The notes under the pieces are model-generated. The model did no database searches, was not told the origin of the DNA, and saw only the letters and a list, made by a program, of their open reading frames with translations. Positions 11,667 to 22,759 of a stretch of 64,000 nt of DNA are shown here, piece by piece. The stretch comes from Orthosia cruda (lineage: Eukaryota > Arthropoda > Insecta > Lepidoptera > Noctuidae): contig OZ059847.1 in NCBI GenBank assembly GCA_964057195.1, positions 9,215,814 through 9,279,813 on the forward strand, written 5' to 3'. Within the stretch, counting starts at the first letter, position 1; the number at the start of each line of letters is the position of its first letter. The position numbers and the translations under genes are program-made.

Positions 11667-13045
11667 TGCGCTTATACAGGCATTGTACAGCCTGGTAATT
11701 GTATAGGAGTCGTTCAAGTGCTGTACAATTAACCTTAAGATGTACAGTAGTATATTTAAAAACCCTTTAACACCTAGGTGGTACAGTAGCCGTTTAGTAG
11801 CAAAAATAAATCTTATAGTGATAAAAGAGCATGCAACAGCGTCGGTAGACAGCAATAAGAAGTATGATTGAGTTAATGGAGTCTTTTATACCACCGTGAG
11901 ATGTTAAAGAGTACTTTAATAGATAAAGGGGTTTGAAAGGAGTTATAAGTTGCTTTTATAGCGCTCAAGGGTGTAGGGAGGCATTTTTTAAAGCCTTAGG
12001 TTCTATAATGGAGATTTTACCGACTGTTGTATTACTAATCTATAAAAGAGCTGTGTAGCTCTAGAATAGCGCTTTGAGTGCTATATGAGATATATTATTT
12101 GGCCACTGTACGGCAAATAGTAGTGTAAGGAATCATACGAAACATTTTATACAGCCATGGGGGTTACAGAATAGTTTTATAGCACTTTGAGTATTTTAAT
12201 AGTATTTACAAGCGCTCTTATAACTCTTATTCCTCTATAACGAAGAAACAAAACTTTACTAGAGCTCAAAACGCTATATTAGAGATTTATACAGCGGAAA
12301 TGTGATATAAAGCTAAACGTTACATTTTTGTGTTAATCGGCCAATGGCGGAAAAACTATAAAATCAAAATCAAAATCAAAATGTCTTTATTCAATTAGGC
12401 CATTAAGCGGCACTTTCGAACGTCAAAAATAAAAATTAAATGTAATAATAATTGATTCTACCGTCCATTCGGAAATGTAGCTTGTTATGGAGAAGAACGG
12501 ACAAGAAACTCCAAACTTACTCTTTTAAAAAAACATAAATGTGTTTTACAAGTATTTGGTTACAATAATCTTGTAGGAAAAATACATATATGTGAGAACG
12601 ATGTAAAAAAAAAAAAAACGCACTTAAAAGCGTCTAGAGTAAAACAAACAATTAAAAATACAATAAATAGGTAATTAAAAACATGCGGAGGCAGCTAAGA
12701 TATGACCAATCCCAACTGACGGCGCCCGTTCACGAACATGCCACATGGATCGGCACCACTCAGCTCAACCATCATGAAGGGAACCGAATGATCCAACACA
12801 TGTGCCACCATCAGAGAGACATTAGAGAGAGCATGACACACTCAACTGCCGGGGCACACTGAAGTCAACGAACGACACATAGGTACAGTAAATGGTAGAT
12901 TTACAGTTAGTACATAGTACTCACATATGTGCCGTGCAGTTATATAATCCAAAAAATAAATTGAGTTTATACAACACAAATATACATTATAATTATTCGT
13001 ACAGTCTTCAGCAGGTCCAACAATACTTCAGAACTTTTCTGCTTA

Positions 13046-16030
13046 TCACTTGTTTTTGTGCCCTAGTGGCTGTGGAGCTGGAATAGCGTTGGGCCAAGCA
13101 TTTTTATCAGCGATGTAATCCCCCAACCTATAATATGCCTGCCTGCATAGTGTGCGTTTTATACAAGTTTTAAATTTCGTCTCATTCAATTCTAGAATGT
13201 GTGGCGGTATTTTATTGTAACATTTTATACAGTACCCCCTAAAAGATGACGCTACTTTAGCCAGCCTGAAACCTGGTTGAATTAATTAGTCCCTATTTCT
13301 AGTAACATAACTATGTCTATCGCTGTTTTTACTAAAAAGATGTAAATTCTTTCTAACGTACATGATGTTTTCGTAAATATACTGACAAGGTACCGTCATG
13401 ATGTTAATGTCTTTAAACAGTTCCCTTAGAGAATCGCGCCGGCGAAGATTGTATATCGCTCTGATGGCTCGTTTTTGTAGAACAAAAATTTACTGAATGT
13501 CTGCAGCCCTTCCCCATAGTAATATGCCGTAAGACATTATACTATGAAAGTAACTAAAATAGACCAGCCTCGCGGTATCTACATCAGTAAATTGACGAAT
13601 TTTTCTAACAGCATAAGCCGCCGAACTTAACCGCCCCGCAAGTGATATTAAATGAGGACCCCATTGTAACCTTGAGTCTAGCGTGATACCCAGGAAAACG
13701 GTTTTGTCGACGAATTCTAGCTTCTCGTTGTTTAATATAATGTCACAATCATAACTTTTGACATTCGGCAAGGCAAATTTTACACACTTAGTTTTTAGAG
13801 CATTCAAAACTAAATTATTAGCAGTGAACCAATTTAGAACTTGCCGCAATGCATTATTTACGTCGGCAACGTTACTCGTACGTCTATTTATGTTAAAAAT
13901 CAAAGTGTCATCAGCAAATAACACCATGTTCAGTTTGTTTTTCAATAGATGGGGTAAATCGTTAATGTATACTAAAAATAAGAAAGGACCTAAAATTGAG
14001 CCCTGGGGTACCCCCATTTTCACGTTCAACCCCGACGAATTGACACCGTTTATTTGAACTAATTGCTGTCTATCATTCAAATAGGATTTTACTAAATTTA
14101 ATGCTGATTGGCCTAGCCCGTAATGCTCAAGTTTCAAAAGCAATGTTTCATGATCAACGCAATCAAACGCCTTCGACAGGTCGCAGAAGATACCTATGGC
14201 ATCTAGTCCCTCCTCCCACGCATCAAAGATGTGTTTTATTAAGGTGACACCAGCGTCGGTTGTACAACGTCCTTTGGTGAAACCATATTGTTTCTCGTGT
14301 AGGATGTTTTTAGTATTAAAATAAATGAGCATTTGATTTAGCATTATCTTTTCAAATATCTTGCTGAAAACCGGCAACACGGATACTGGTCTATAATTAT
14401 TTGTGTCTTTACTGTCCCCGGATTTAAAAAGTGGTATAACCTTACTATATTTCATTAGATCCGGAAAGACTCCCTGATCTATACACAAATTAAAAATTAA
14501 AGCTAAGTACGGCGCTATAGTCTGAATAATGGAGGTACAAACTTTGATGGACATTCCCCATAGATCTTCTGTCAGTTTTATCTTTATTTGCTTAAAAGCT
14601 TTTATCACTGTTATTGGGTTTATATGTGAAAAGTTAAATTCAGTCGGGCATGCTGAAACGTTAGCGTGTAATAAACCATAAGCGAGCGACGGCGAAGAAT
14701 TTAAGGTTTCAGTAGTTTTAATTGGGATGCTGGTAAAGAAATTTACAAACTCTTGAGCAACCTCTTTGCTATCTCTAACAAGTCCATGTGTAGTCTCAAG
14801 CGTGTAATCAGTATTATTTCTTTTGTTCCTGTTTGTTTCATTGTTAATAATTTTCCAAACCGTCCTAATTTTATTTTCTGCGAATTTAACCTTATTGCTA
14901 ATGTATAAAGCCTTAGCTAGTTTACATGAATTTTTAAAAATTCTTGAGTAAGTAGCAACATACTTATTAAAAGTTTCAGTGTTTATATAAGGCTTAAGGC
15001 CATACAGCTCGTAAAGTCTTTCCCTACTTTTCCTGATTCCTTTAGTCGCCCAGTCACTGAATAAAAACTTACGGCATATAGTTTTAGTTTTCTTCTTAAA
15101 AGTGTTATTGAATTCTGTTTGAACAACTGAGAAAACTTTTTTGTATAAAATATTACCATCGTTCACTGTGAGGTCCTGACAACTTAACTTACCAATTAAA
15201 GCGCTGTTAAATTTATTTAATTTGCCGGATGTTATTGGTCTGGATTGAATCTGCACTTGCTGTATTGGTATGCTGGACTCAAATGTTACCAGTAGCCCAC
15301 TATGATCTGAAGGCAGACATTTCATAATGGCTTTGTTTAAGTAGTCGCAGCAACAAAAAACATTATCAATACATGTAGCAGTAGTCACAGTTGTTCGGGT
15401 TGGTTCCTCAAACACATGCGACAAATTAAATGATTTGAAGAGATTCAATAGTCTACTGCTATCTGAATTATTTTCTAAAATATTTATATTAAAGTCACCA
15501 CAGATTATGACTAGTTTATTACCAGTTGTAAGTTTTGCCAAAACATCTTCCATCACTGACTCAAATATACAGTAGTTTTTATAATTGGGGGGTAAACGCA
15601 CACTATAATATGCTTATCCAGCTCAACACAGGACAGTTCAACACTATGTTCAACTGATAGATCTACAATATCTTTACGAGATTTTGATTTAATACCATTT
15701 TTGATTAAAATAAGTGAACCTCCACGTAACATAACATTTCTGTTAAAACAGCTGCCCACAGTATAATTTTCATAATTAATAAGCATTGAATGTTCTTTCA
15801 GCCAATGCTCAGTAAAACAAATAATTTCAAACATTGTCTTTTCTAAAAACAGTTCTATTTCCAATTGCTTTGCAGAAAAACCTTGAATGTTTTGATGGAA
15901 TAATTTTATAGAATTCTGCTTAGCCCCTTTTTTTAAATTAACTATGTGAGAGCAAGAAGGTACCTTCTTGTTGGTGGATGTACTCCTAACTATTTGGTTA
16001 TTGGTACCCTCCCTTGTCCTACAAACTAGT
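13046..16030 (-). pseudogene. LINE-A ORF2: endonuclease-reverse transcriptase
   Basis: AP-endonuclease domain first: HQNIQGFSAK (catalytic N region), TEHWL, RGGSLILIKNG, CGDFNINIL and SDHSGLL. Then RT: NNYRPVSVLPVFSKIFEK, CDLSKAFDCVDHE, GVPQGSILGP and the catalytic box FADDT. Breaks: a frameshift near 15595 (within the endonuclease, at a six-C run), another near 13490, and an in-frame TAA at 13286-13288; downstream of these the C-terminal LQKRAIRAIYNLR region and the end RQAYYRLGDY remain readable to the stop at 13046-13048. The domain order and the LQKRAIR step fit the CR1/Jockey group of LINEs. Confidence 0.85.
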
Positions 16031-17236
16031 TTAAACTATAAATATTAATAGCAGAATTGCTAACGTTATTAATGTTATTGGATACCTGTAAATTAGTATT
16101 ACTACTAATATCAACTACAGTACATGACTTCGACATACTATTTATGTCTGAGTTTAAAGTAAAAGATAATAGCCTCGCTATTTGACGTCTTACCCTAATA
16201 GGCAGATACACTGTATTGCCTGTCGACTTTAATTTATCAACAAAAATGTTGATGTCAAAAAAAACTAATTTGTCACTGTAATGGCTGACAAGGAAATGAA
16301 TATGTTTATTCAGCATGTGAATATAATTATTTTGTTTACTAGACAATTTTTCCAAATATGGAAAAGCACACAATATTATTTTATTACAATTTAATTTTAG
16401 TAACTTTGTTACACACTCAGTGATGTCGTCTTTTTTTACATCCAAACTGTTACCTATAAAGACAGTTACATTGGTGTCTGATTTATATACATTGTTTGTT
16501 ACAGATTCCATGATATGCTTGTAAGATGACCCAAGCATACAATAATTAATAGTCGAATAACTCTGATTGCTATTTAATAATTTACCTAAACCTCTTCCAA
16601 CACCATCTGCAAACATAACCGAATGAGACCCATGATTACTATTACTTGATGCAAAGGTAGCAGTCTCAGGCTGGTCTACTTGACACTTCCTGTGCAATAT
16701 CAGGTGTGTCTTGGTCTTGGACAAAGATACCGTCCTGAGGCACCCTCTCAACCTGGGCTGGGCTCTCCGTTACCTCAGGCTGGACAGCCTTCAGGTTTGA
16801 GACTATCTGACAATTGCATTGACACATCACTAACTCATTTGCGGCCAAAATGTGTTCCTTGATTTGTAACTGGGATCTAACATATTTATTGTAAAGGGAG
16901 CCCAGTTTGTCTTCAAGTACCTTTATATCATTTTGTAAGCTCTGTGTGTCAATTTCATAAATTTTTATACTGTCCTCTAATTTAATCTGGTAATTGTTTA
17001 ATTTATTAAGCAGGTCAACTCGTTCTTTTCTGAGTGGAATATTTTTAAAGAAAAGTTTGTGTTGTTTCCTGTACTGGGTATAATTTTTAATTATTTTATT
17101 AAATTTTGCATACTTTTTCAATTTTTTATGACTAACTTTATATTTATTTGTCTCATTTAATAAGGAATCTTCAGTCAGGTCAATAGTAGTAATGGAATGA
17201 GGTTTACAATTTGATTTTATTAACTCACTATATAAC
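16026..17236 (-). pseudogene. LINE-A ORF1: coiled-coil plus SGNH-esterase-like protein
   Basis: RNA-binding/chaperone ORF of the LINE, split into two frames that meet near 16670-16740. The N-terminal half (17121 downwards, open to a TAG near 17240 without any ATG) is Lys- and Gln-rich and predicted coiled coil. The C-terminal half has a Rossmann-like pattern, MFADGVGRGLG, then VTVFIGNSLD, then LVFFDINIFVD, which resembles the esterase-like (SGNH) domain known from ORF1 of CR1/L2-group LINEs; the catalytic residues are not clearly kept. One frameshift and the missing start codon make it a pseudogene. Confidence 0.65.
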
Positions 17237-17240
17237 TACT

Positions 17241-17959
17241 AAATAAACGTATTTTTTAAGGTTATCATGACATTTTGGAGATCGTATTTATGCAAACACT
17301 GGTAACTTTTGACGTAATTAAAGTAACCATTTTTACCTGTGGCCCTAATTAAACTATATGTAACCTTCAAAGTCTGATTTATGTTAAAATACAATTTCAT
17401 AACCAACATATCAATATAATTTTTGCATTTAAAACTGAATATTATGAGGGCGCGTTAAAATTTTGACGGTAATATACATATATATTGACAGCAAACTGGT
17501 ACTCGCACCGATATTTCACGTAAACAAAGAAATAAAACAATATTAGATTCACCGTAATTATTTTAATAATCCAATCCGTATTAATGTTTCCTCACTTGTC
17601 ACTAACTGTACGTATGATTAATTTTATTAAAATTTATTTACCTGACACCACATTAAACCTACCATATTACTAATTTAAAGCGTTGACATTTAATATGAGG
17701 ATACAGGAGCGCCGAAACAATGTGAAGATGGTATAGTGGCGCGACAAGAGCTTTTTCGAAATCTCATGGTGTTAACCATCGCCTTTAAGCAACCTCTGTA
17801 GAGCCATTATAACTTATATTTGTGGTAGACCCATTGTAGAGCCTGTAAGATGTATAATATGGGCCTATTTGGCGCTACAAGAGATCTATAATCGCATATA
17901 GAACCACTATATTTCGTTATGAAAATCTTTTATCCGGCTACTATGCAGCTTCTTATAGC
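17241..17959. other. Non-coding: LINE-A 5' region and transposon interior
   Basis: No ORF. The part from about 17700 carries TATAGCGC-like subterminal repeats of the surrounding DNA transposon, while 17241-17650 may be 5' UTR of LINE-A. The switch point between the two is not resolved. Confidence 0.5.
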
Positions 17960-17977
17960 GCTTGTGTGCTACTTGGG
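17960..17977. repeat. Right terminal inverted repeat of the DNA transposon
   Basis: GCTTGTGTGCTACTTGGG, inverse of 11649-11666 with one mismatch. Followed at once by AGGCGCC, where the RTE frame resumes. Confidence 0.85.
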
Positions 17978-18276
17978 AGGCGCCGCGGCATAGAGTGTGG
18001 ATCCGACGTCTTGGAAGACTTGTATAACGCCGATGACCTATGCCTGCTGAGTCATACCCATGCCGATATGCAAGCAAAGCTGAACGATCTACGTCTTGAA
18101 GCGGCAAAAACGGGGCTCAAAATAAACATCCGGAAGACCCAGGAAATGAGAACTGGTGTGAAGAACCACTCACCGTTGCTGATTGGCACAGATCTCAAGA
18201 GTGTCGTGTCAGAGACTGGGGGTAGTGAAGAGAACATCGCTTCACGGATTGCCAAAGCCCGAGCTAACATCGCGCA
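17978..18276 (+). pseudogene. RTE-type reverse transcriptase, second part
   Basis: Continues the frame left at 11648. It holds RRRGIECGSDVLEDLYNADD, that is, the catalytic box with N in place of Y/F (NADD), then LCLLSHTHADMQAKLNDL, GLKINIRKT and GGSEENIASRIAKARANIAQ, all in the order expected for RTE-clade RT. The frame ends where LINE-B's microsatellite tail begins (18277). The substituted first residue of the ADD box and a deletion before GGSEEN (the usual YLGS step is missing) show decay. Confidence 0.85.
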
Positions 18277-18302
18277 GAAAGAAAGAAAGAAAGAAAGAAA
18301 GA
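18277..18302 (-). repeat. Microsatellite tail of LINE-B
   Basis: About six GAAA/AAAG units on the + strand, that is TTTC repeats at the 3' end of LINE-B on the minus strand. A shorter similar GAAAGAAAG end followed by CGTTTATTTGCG occurs at 29283-29305. Confidence 0.8.
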
Positions 18303-18393
18303 AACTTTATTTGCAAATATGGGTACAGTCATGCTTGATGTCATTTATAGGTTACAATGTTCAGCCATATTTTACCAGCGGCATGCAAATACA

Positions 18394-18705
18394 TTCATTA
18401 AAATTTGATTAGAAAATTCAATATAAAACAAAAACATGTCAACCAACAATAATAGCATTAACATTCATTATAATTTGATTAAAAAATTCAATATAAGACA
18501 AAAACATGTCAACTAACAAAAATAGCATTAGTGGCCAAGACTATAAAAATTACAATGCACAATTTAATTCATAATGTCATAATCCTGATTCACAATGTCA
18601 TAATTTCATAATTTAATTCATAATGTCATAATTTCATAATTTAATTCATAATGTCATAATTTCATAATTTAATTCAAAATGTCATAATTTAATTCATAAA
18701 TAAAT
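18394..18705. repeat. Tandem repeats in the 3' UTR of LINE-B
   Basis: Two copies of a unit of about 68 bases (ATTCATTAAAATTTGATTAG and ATTCATTATAATTTGATTAA start them), followed by a run of short units built from TAATTCATAATGTCATAATT at about 18560-18700. Non-coding. Confidence 0.75.
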
Positions 18706-18720
18706 AAGTTACAATTATAA

Positions 18721-21660
18721 TCAAATCAATATTTTCTCTGCTAGAAAATCAGTCACACTATAATATGCCTTATTATTCAAGAATTTTCGCAGTGTTTTTT
18801 TGAACAGTGTAAGTGGTAACTCTTTCCAGCTCTTAGGGATTTTATTAAATATGACCGGTGCCATGCAGTAGACACCCCTGCGCATTAGTGCAGTATTAGA
18901 CGACTGGTGACATAATTGACTATTATCACGCCTGTTTCTTGGAAATGCATCAGCTATACGCTTAAAACGACTTTTGTTTGTTTTTACAAATATAGCCACT
19001 TCCAATATATACAAACAAGGCAGTGTTAAAATTTTATATTTTTTAAAATAGGGCAAACAGCTATCCGTACTTTTAAGATTGAACATTGCCCGTATGCAGC
19101 ATTTCTGTGCCTTAAATGCACTTACTTTATCGGTTGAATTGCCCCAGAAAATGACTCCATAACGTAGGTGTGATTCTGCTATGCCATAATACGCAGTCAG
19201 CAATGCATCCGTATTTATAGTGTAGGATAGATTATGTAAGGCGTATGCAGATTTACTTAGTTTTTTGCACAGATTATGTATATGTGATTTCCAGTTGAGT
19301 TGGCTGTCAATCGTAACACCTAAGAATTTTGTAGTTTCAACGTCTTCTACAACAACGTTATTACAACTTACAGTTAGGTTCATACTAGGCATACGTTGTC
19401 TAAAGTGTATAACTTTTGTTTTGCATAAATTTATTTTTAAATTGTTCTCTTCCAACCAGTTTACAACTAGTTTTAAAGATGCATTAATGTCATTTTCATA
19501 TGTCTCTGCATGTTTACAGGGTATTATTACTGTGCTGTCATCGGCAAAAAGAGTCATAGGTTGTTCGATACTTTTAGGTAGGTCATTAATATACAATATA
19601 AACAAAAACGGCCCCAAGACGCTCCCTTGTGGTACACCGTATAAAACTTCTCGCTCTGTCGAATGATATATTTCTTCAATATTATTAGCTAAGTTAATCT
19701 GGTTAATTTCTGTTACTTGTTTTCTTTTTCTTAGGTAGGATTCAATTAGTTTAAGAACGTTGCCTCTAATGCCGTATATTTCAAGTTTTTTTAGAAGAGT
19801 TGTGTAATGTACGTGGTCAAAGGCCTTGGTCATATCACAGAATATGCCACAGATAGGTTTACGTTTATCAACATTATTAATTATTTGATGTATTGAGTCA
19901 TATATAGCCATATTAATCGTCATTTGTGGTCTAAATCCCTTTTGTTCGTCAGATAGAATAATATTTTTGTCAATAAATGAATATAATTCCTTATATATGT
20001 ATTTTTCGAAAATTTTTGAAATTACTGGTATCAGCGAAATAGGACGGTAATTTTCTATTAATTCTTTATCTTTGTCTTTTTTAAGCAACGGCTTTACTAT
20101 TGATGTTTTTAACGCATCAGGGTAAATGCCTGCACCAATACTTAAATTGATAATATGGCTTAGGTGAGTACAGATTTCATACGATACATACTTCAATACC
20201 TTTGTACAAATTCCATCATATCCCACGCTATTTGTATTGTTTAACGACATTATAATCTTTTGTATGTCTAAAGGTACGCTCGGTGCCATAAACATAGATT
20301 TACAATTGGAGTTTATTTTACAAAATTTAGGGGAGTAGGTGCTATCTAATTTTGGTTGTATATTGTCTATAAAGTAGTTGTTAAAAGTCTCTGCGATTCT
20401 CTTGGGACCTGTCAGAACCTCATTTTTTATACGAATTTTATTAATATTATGCTTGGGCAAGTTATGCTTTGTGCGGTTAATGATTTGCCAAGTAGTTTTA
20501 GATTTGTTTTTAGATGTTAGTATTTTATTATTGTTCTGTGCTTTTTGTGTTAAAAGTATAATTTTCTTATGTAAACGGGAATATTTATGAAATTTGAATT
20601 TATTAATGTTATTTTTATTTAGTCTAAATTGCCACAAAAGTTTTCGCTTCTTGCGACTGCATAATTTTATTCCTCTAGACAACCACTTAGGTCTTTTTAT
20701 TATTTCTGTTTTTATTAATCTTGTAGGGAAACATAAATCGTAGATTAATTTGAATAATTCATAGAATTTATTATATGCCACATTTGGATCATCAGTCTCG
20801 TAGATTTCAGAGAATGAGAGACCTTTTAAATAGCTTTTAAACTTTACAAGATTTTCTACACTATAATCTCTTTTTGTCGTGAGCCAATATTTGATGGAAT
20901 ATCTTCTCTGTACTGGACAATGAAATAGCTGTGCCGTATGATCGGATAATGCCAATTCGATAACGTCAGTCTTACATGACTTACCAAAATTATGCGCAAA
21001 GTTATCTATACATGACATGCTGGACAAACGAGTTGGTTGATTTAATGCTAGCTTCATATTGTATCTCATTAATAAACACTCAAACGCGATAGTGTGACTA
21101 TTTTTTTTAAGCATGTCTATGTTGAAGTCGCCACAAATTACAATGTTCTTACTGTGCCATGAGCGAGATATTTCACGCAAAAGTATTTCGAGCTTATCCA
21201 TGCAACAATTTAGATTATTGACGTTTGGCACTCTGTAAATACATACAACAATTATCTTGTAGTCCGTAAGCTCTATTGCACAACATTCAAATATGCCTGG
21301 AGATGACAAGTTTGTTATTTTAGGCAATTCCTTCCATTGAATACCGTTTTTCACTAGAATACAAGCCCCTCCTCGCTTTTGCTCTTTTCTACAGAAACAA
21401 CTAGCTAAACAGTAATTCGGTATATACAATTGATTTTGGAATCCATCTTTCATAAAATGTTCCGTAATACAAACAATATCTACATTCACGTTTTTTTCAG
21501 ACAACTCGTCCAAACATACTACCAGATTATTCGATTTATTCAATAAGCCGGCAATATTTTGATGCATAATTTTTACGTATTTATTGGAGAAAAAACAGTT
21601 CATTTTTTTGTCCACTAACACCGGAGGAAAGTTTAGGTACATAAATTTCATATTCATCAA
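18721..21660 (-). CDS. LINE-B ORF2: AP-endonuclease and reverse transcriptase, intact
   Basis: Intact frame of 979 codons. It nicks the target and reverse-transcribes the element RNA in the nucleus. Endonuclease (about residues 30-250): HQNIAGLLNK, TEHFM, RGGACILVKNG, ICGDFNIDM, SCIDNF and LSDHTAQ, covering the catalytic N, E, D, N, D and H positions. RT (about 480-760): ENYRPISLIPVISKIFEK, CDMTKAFDHV, YGVPQGSVLGP and catalytic FADDS. The C-terminus has RRGVYCMAPVIFNKIP and KAYYSVTDFL, shared with the CR1/Jockey group. It overlaps ORF1 by 80 bases. Several Met codons lie near the start, so the exact start is open; the domain starts near the HQN motif. Confidence 0.9.
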   Translation of the reverse strand: MMNMKFMYLNFPPVLVDKKMNCFFSNKYVKIMHQNIAGLLNKSNNLVVCLDELSEKNVNVDIVCITEHFMKDGFQNQLYIPNYCLASCFCRKEQKRGGACILVKNGIQWKELPKITNLSSPGIFECCAIELTDYKIIVVCIYRVPNVNNLNCCMDKLEILLREISRSWHSKNIVICGDFNIDMLKKNSHTIAFECLLMRYNMKLALNQPTRLSSMSCIDNFAHNFGKSCKTDVIELALSDHTAQLFHCPVQRRYSIKYWLTTKRDYSVENLVKFKSYLKGLSFSEIYETDDPNVAYNKFYELFKLIYDLCFPTRLIKTEIIKRPKWLSRGIKLCSRKKRKLLWQFRLNKNNINKFKFHKYSRLHKKIILLTQKAQNNNKILTSKNKSKTTWQIINRTKHNLPKHNINKIRIKNEVLTGPKRIAETFNNYFIDNIQPKLDSTYSPKFCKINSNCKSMFMAPSVPLDIQKIIMSLNNTNSVGYDGICTKVLKYVSYEICTHLSHIINLSIGAGIYPDALKTSIVKPLLKKDKDKELIENYRPISLIPVISKIFEKYIYKELYSFIDKNIILSDEQKGFRPQMTINMAIYDSIHQIINNVDKRKPICGIFCDMTKAFDHVHYTTLLKKLEIYGIRGNVLKLIESYLRKRKQVTEINQINLANNIEEIYHSTEREVLYGVPQGSVLGPFLFILYINDLPKSIEQPMTLFADDSTVIIPCKHAETYENDINASLKLVVNWLEENNLKINLCKTKVIHFRQRMPSMNLTVSCNNVVVEDVETTKFLGVTIDSQLNWKSHIHNLCKKLSKSAYALHNLSYTINTDALLTAYYGIAESHLRYGVIFWGNSTDKVSAFKAQKCCIRAMFNLKSTDSCLPYFKKYKILTLPCLYILEVAIFVKTNKSRFKRIADAFPRNRRDNSQLCHQSSNTALMRRGVYCMAPVIFNKIPKSWKELPLTLFKKTLRKFLNNKAYYSVTDFLAEKILI

Positions 21661-22699
21661 TAATTTCTTTTATCATTACATTTAAATTAAAAAATATATT
21701 AGTCATACCATGATTGTTCACCAAGCCAGTCATTTCCCAAAACATTTTATAATCATAGGACAAATAAAAATTTGAATCGAACAACCACGCGTAATTATAG
21801 GTATTTGCATCCAAATATAACAGACTATTAAATGTTTCTATCCTTCCGTTATACACATTTGAATAGTCATTAAGTCTAAAAGTGGGAGAACATATCACAA
21901 TATTTGTATGCTGTACTTTTAAAAGTGTTTCCCGCATAGTAATTATCAAGTCCACATAATTGTTTGTTTGCATAAAGTCCTCTTCGCCGATGAAAATCAC
22001 ACAATAGTCATTTAAAGTGAATTTTTTTAATTTATGCTCTATGTTGTTGAGGAGACTTATTATTCCGCATTTGGGCGCCAAATAGTGGCAAATACGATCA
22101 TTAGAAAAGGTATCTTCAGCGATCGTCAATATTTTATTCCTATTGTTACCACTGATTATACATATTTTGCGGTTTTTAGTGCAGGTTTTTCGAGTTTCCA
22201 TAGTTTCTTGAAGGTTGGGTGTGAGTTTTGTTGGTGTGTCATGACCAGTGTAAAGTTTTTTTATTAAATTAGGACAGAGTTGATTTGTAGGTGCTATTAC
22301 CGGTTTTTCTACACTATTTACAATGGGTGTTTGTGTTTGACCTTGCGTGCTATGGTCTTGGCGTTTCTTAACAAGTTTTTTTACAGATGTCTTCACTTTT
22401 GCTGGGCTGTTTGTTACTTTTTTAAATAGTTCGTTTTCCTTAGTCAGTCTTTGTTTAATTTCTTTGAGATCACTGATTTCTAGTAGCAATGACTCAATTT
22501 CTGTATGGGCACTTTGTAGCTCCAGTTTAAGCACGTTTACTTGTTCCTTCCATTTTTGTATTTCTTCACTTTCATCGTCGGACATTTCCGGCATGCTACT
22601 TACGGTATCGTTTAAACCCGGCGTCAATTCGCTGTTATTTAACGTCGTATCCGAATGTGTACGAGCACGACGAAAAGTAATATTCTCTAGGAAGTTCAT
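21581..22699 (-). CDS. LINE-B ORF1: coiled-coil and esterase-like fold protein, intact
   Basis: Intact frame of 372 codons starting at ATG (22699). Residues about 44-95 form a heptad-rich coiled coil (EEIQKWKEQVNVLKLELQ onward). A basic linker (KKLVKKRQ) follows. The C-terminal half alternates strands and helices: KICIISGNNRN, CVIFIGEEDF, NIVICSPTFRL and finally NHGMTNIF. This matches the layout of SGNH-hydrolase-like domains in ORF1 of CR1/L2-group LINEs, although the usual catalytic Ser of a GDS motif is not clear. It presumably multimerises and packages the RNA. It ends inside ORF2, suggesting coupled translation. Confidence 0.8.
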   Translation of the reverse strand: MNFLENITFRRARTHSDTTLNNSELTPGLNDTVSSMPEMSDDESEEIQKWKEQVNVLKLELQSAHTEIESLLLEISDLKEIKQRLTKENELFKKVTNSPAKVKTSVKKLVKKRQDHSTQGQTQTPIVNSVEKPVIAPTNQLCPNLIKKLYTGHDTPTKLTPNLQETMETRKTCTKNRKICIISGNNRNKILTIAEDTFSNDRICHYLAPKCGIISLLNNIEHKLKKFTLNDYCVIFIGEEDFMQTNNYVDLIITMRETLLKVQHTNIVICSPTFRLNDYSNVYNGRIETFNSLLYLDANTYNYAWLFDSNFYLSYDYKMFWEMTGLVNNHGMTNIFFNLNVMIKEIIDEYEIYVPKLSSGVSGQKNELFFLQ

Positions 22700-22759
22700 T
22701 GTTATTTTGCTTATATATCTATATAATATTTTATTTTAGAATATAATCCAATTTAATAA

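Larger units (their letters stand above)
12361..17240 (-). mobile_element. LINE-A: decayed two-ORF non-LTR retrotransposon (CR1/Jockey group)
   Basis: Read on the minus strand: ORF1 17236-16026, ORF2 about 16030-13046, 3' UTR 13045-12361, ending in an ATTTTG-repeat tail (seen on + as CAAAAT repeats at 12361-12382). The element lies inside the DNA transposon 11649-17977. ORFs carry two or more frameshifts and at least one stop, so the copy is dead. A 5'-truncated relative lies at 5109-5852. The exact 5' end is unclear; sequence to about 17650 may still belong to its 5' UTR. Confidence 0.85.
11649..17977. mobile_element. DNA transposon with 18-bp terminal inverted repeats, carrying LINE-A
   Basis: The left end CCCAACTAGCACACAAGC (11649-11666) is the inverse of the right end at 17960-17977 except for one base (17 of 18). 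AG flanks both sides; removing the element and one AG makes the RTE frame on both sides continuous, which fixes the boundaries independently. The terminal 700 bases on the left and 280 on the right are studded with variants of TATAGCGCT and AGAGCTC in both orientations, like subterminal transposase-binding repeats. No transposase is visible, so it is non-autonomous or gutted. A 2-bp duplication at most is visible; I could not assign a superfamily. Confidence 0.8.

Noticed and set aside
18277..18302. GAAA run as an independent microsatellite locus
   Set aside because: It sits exactly at the LINE-B 3' end and is its tail.
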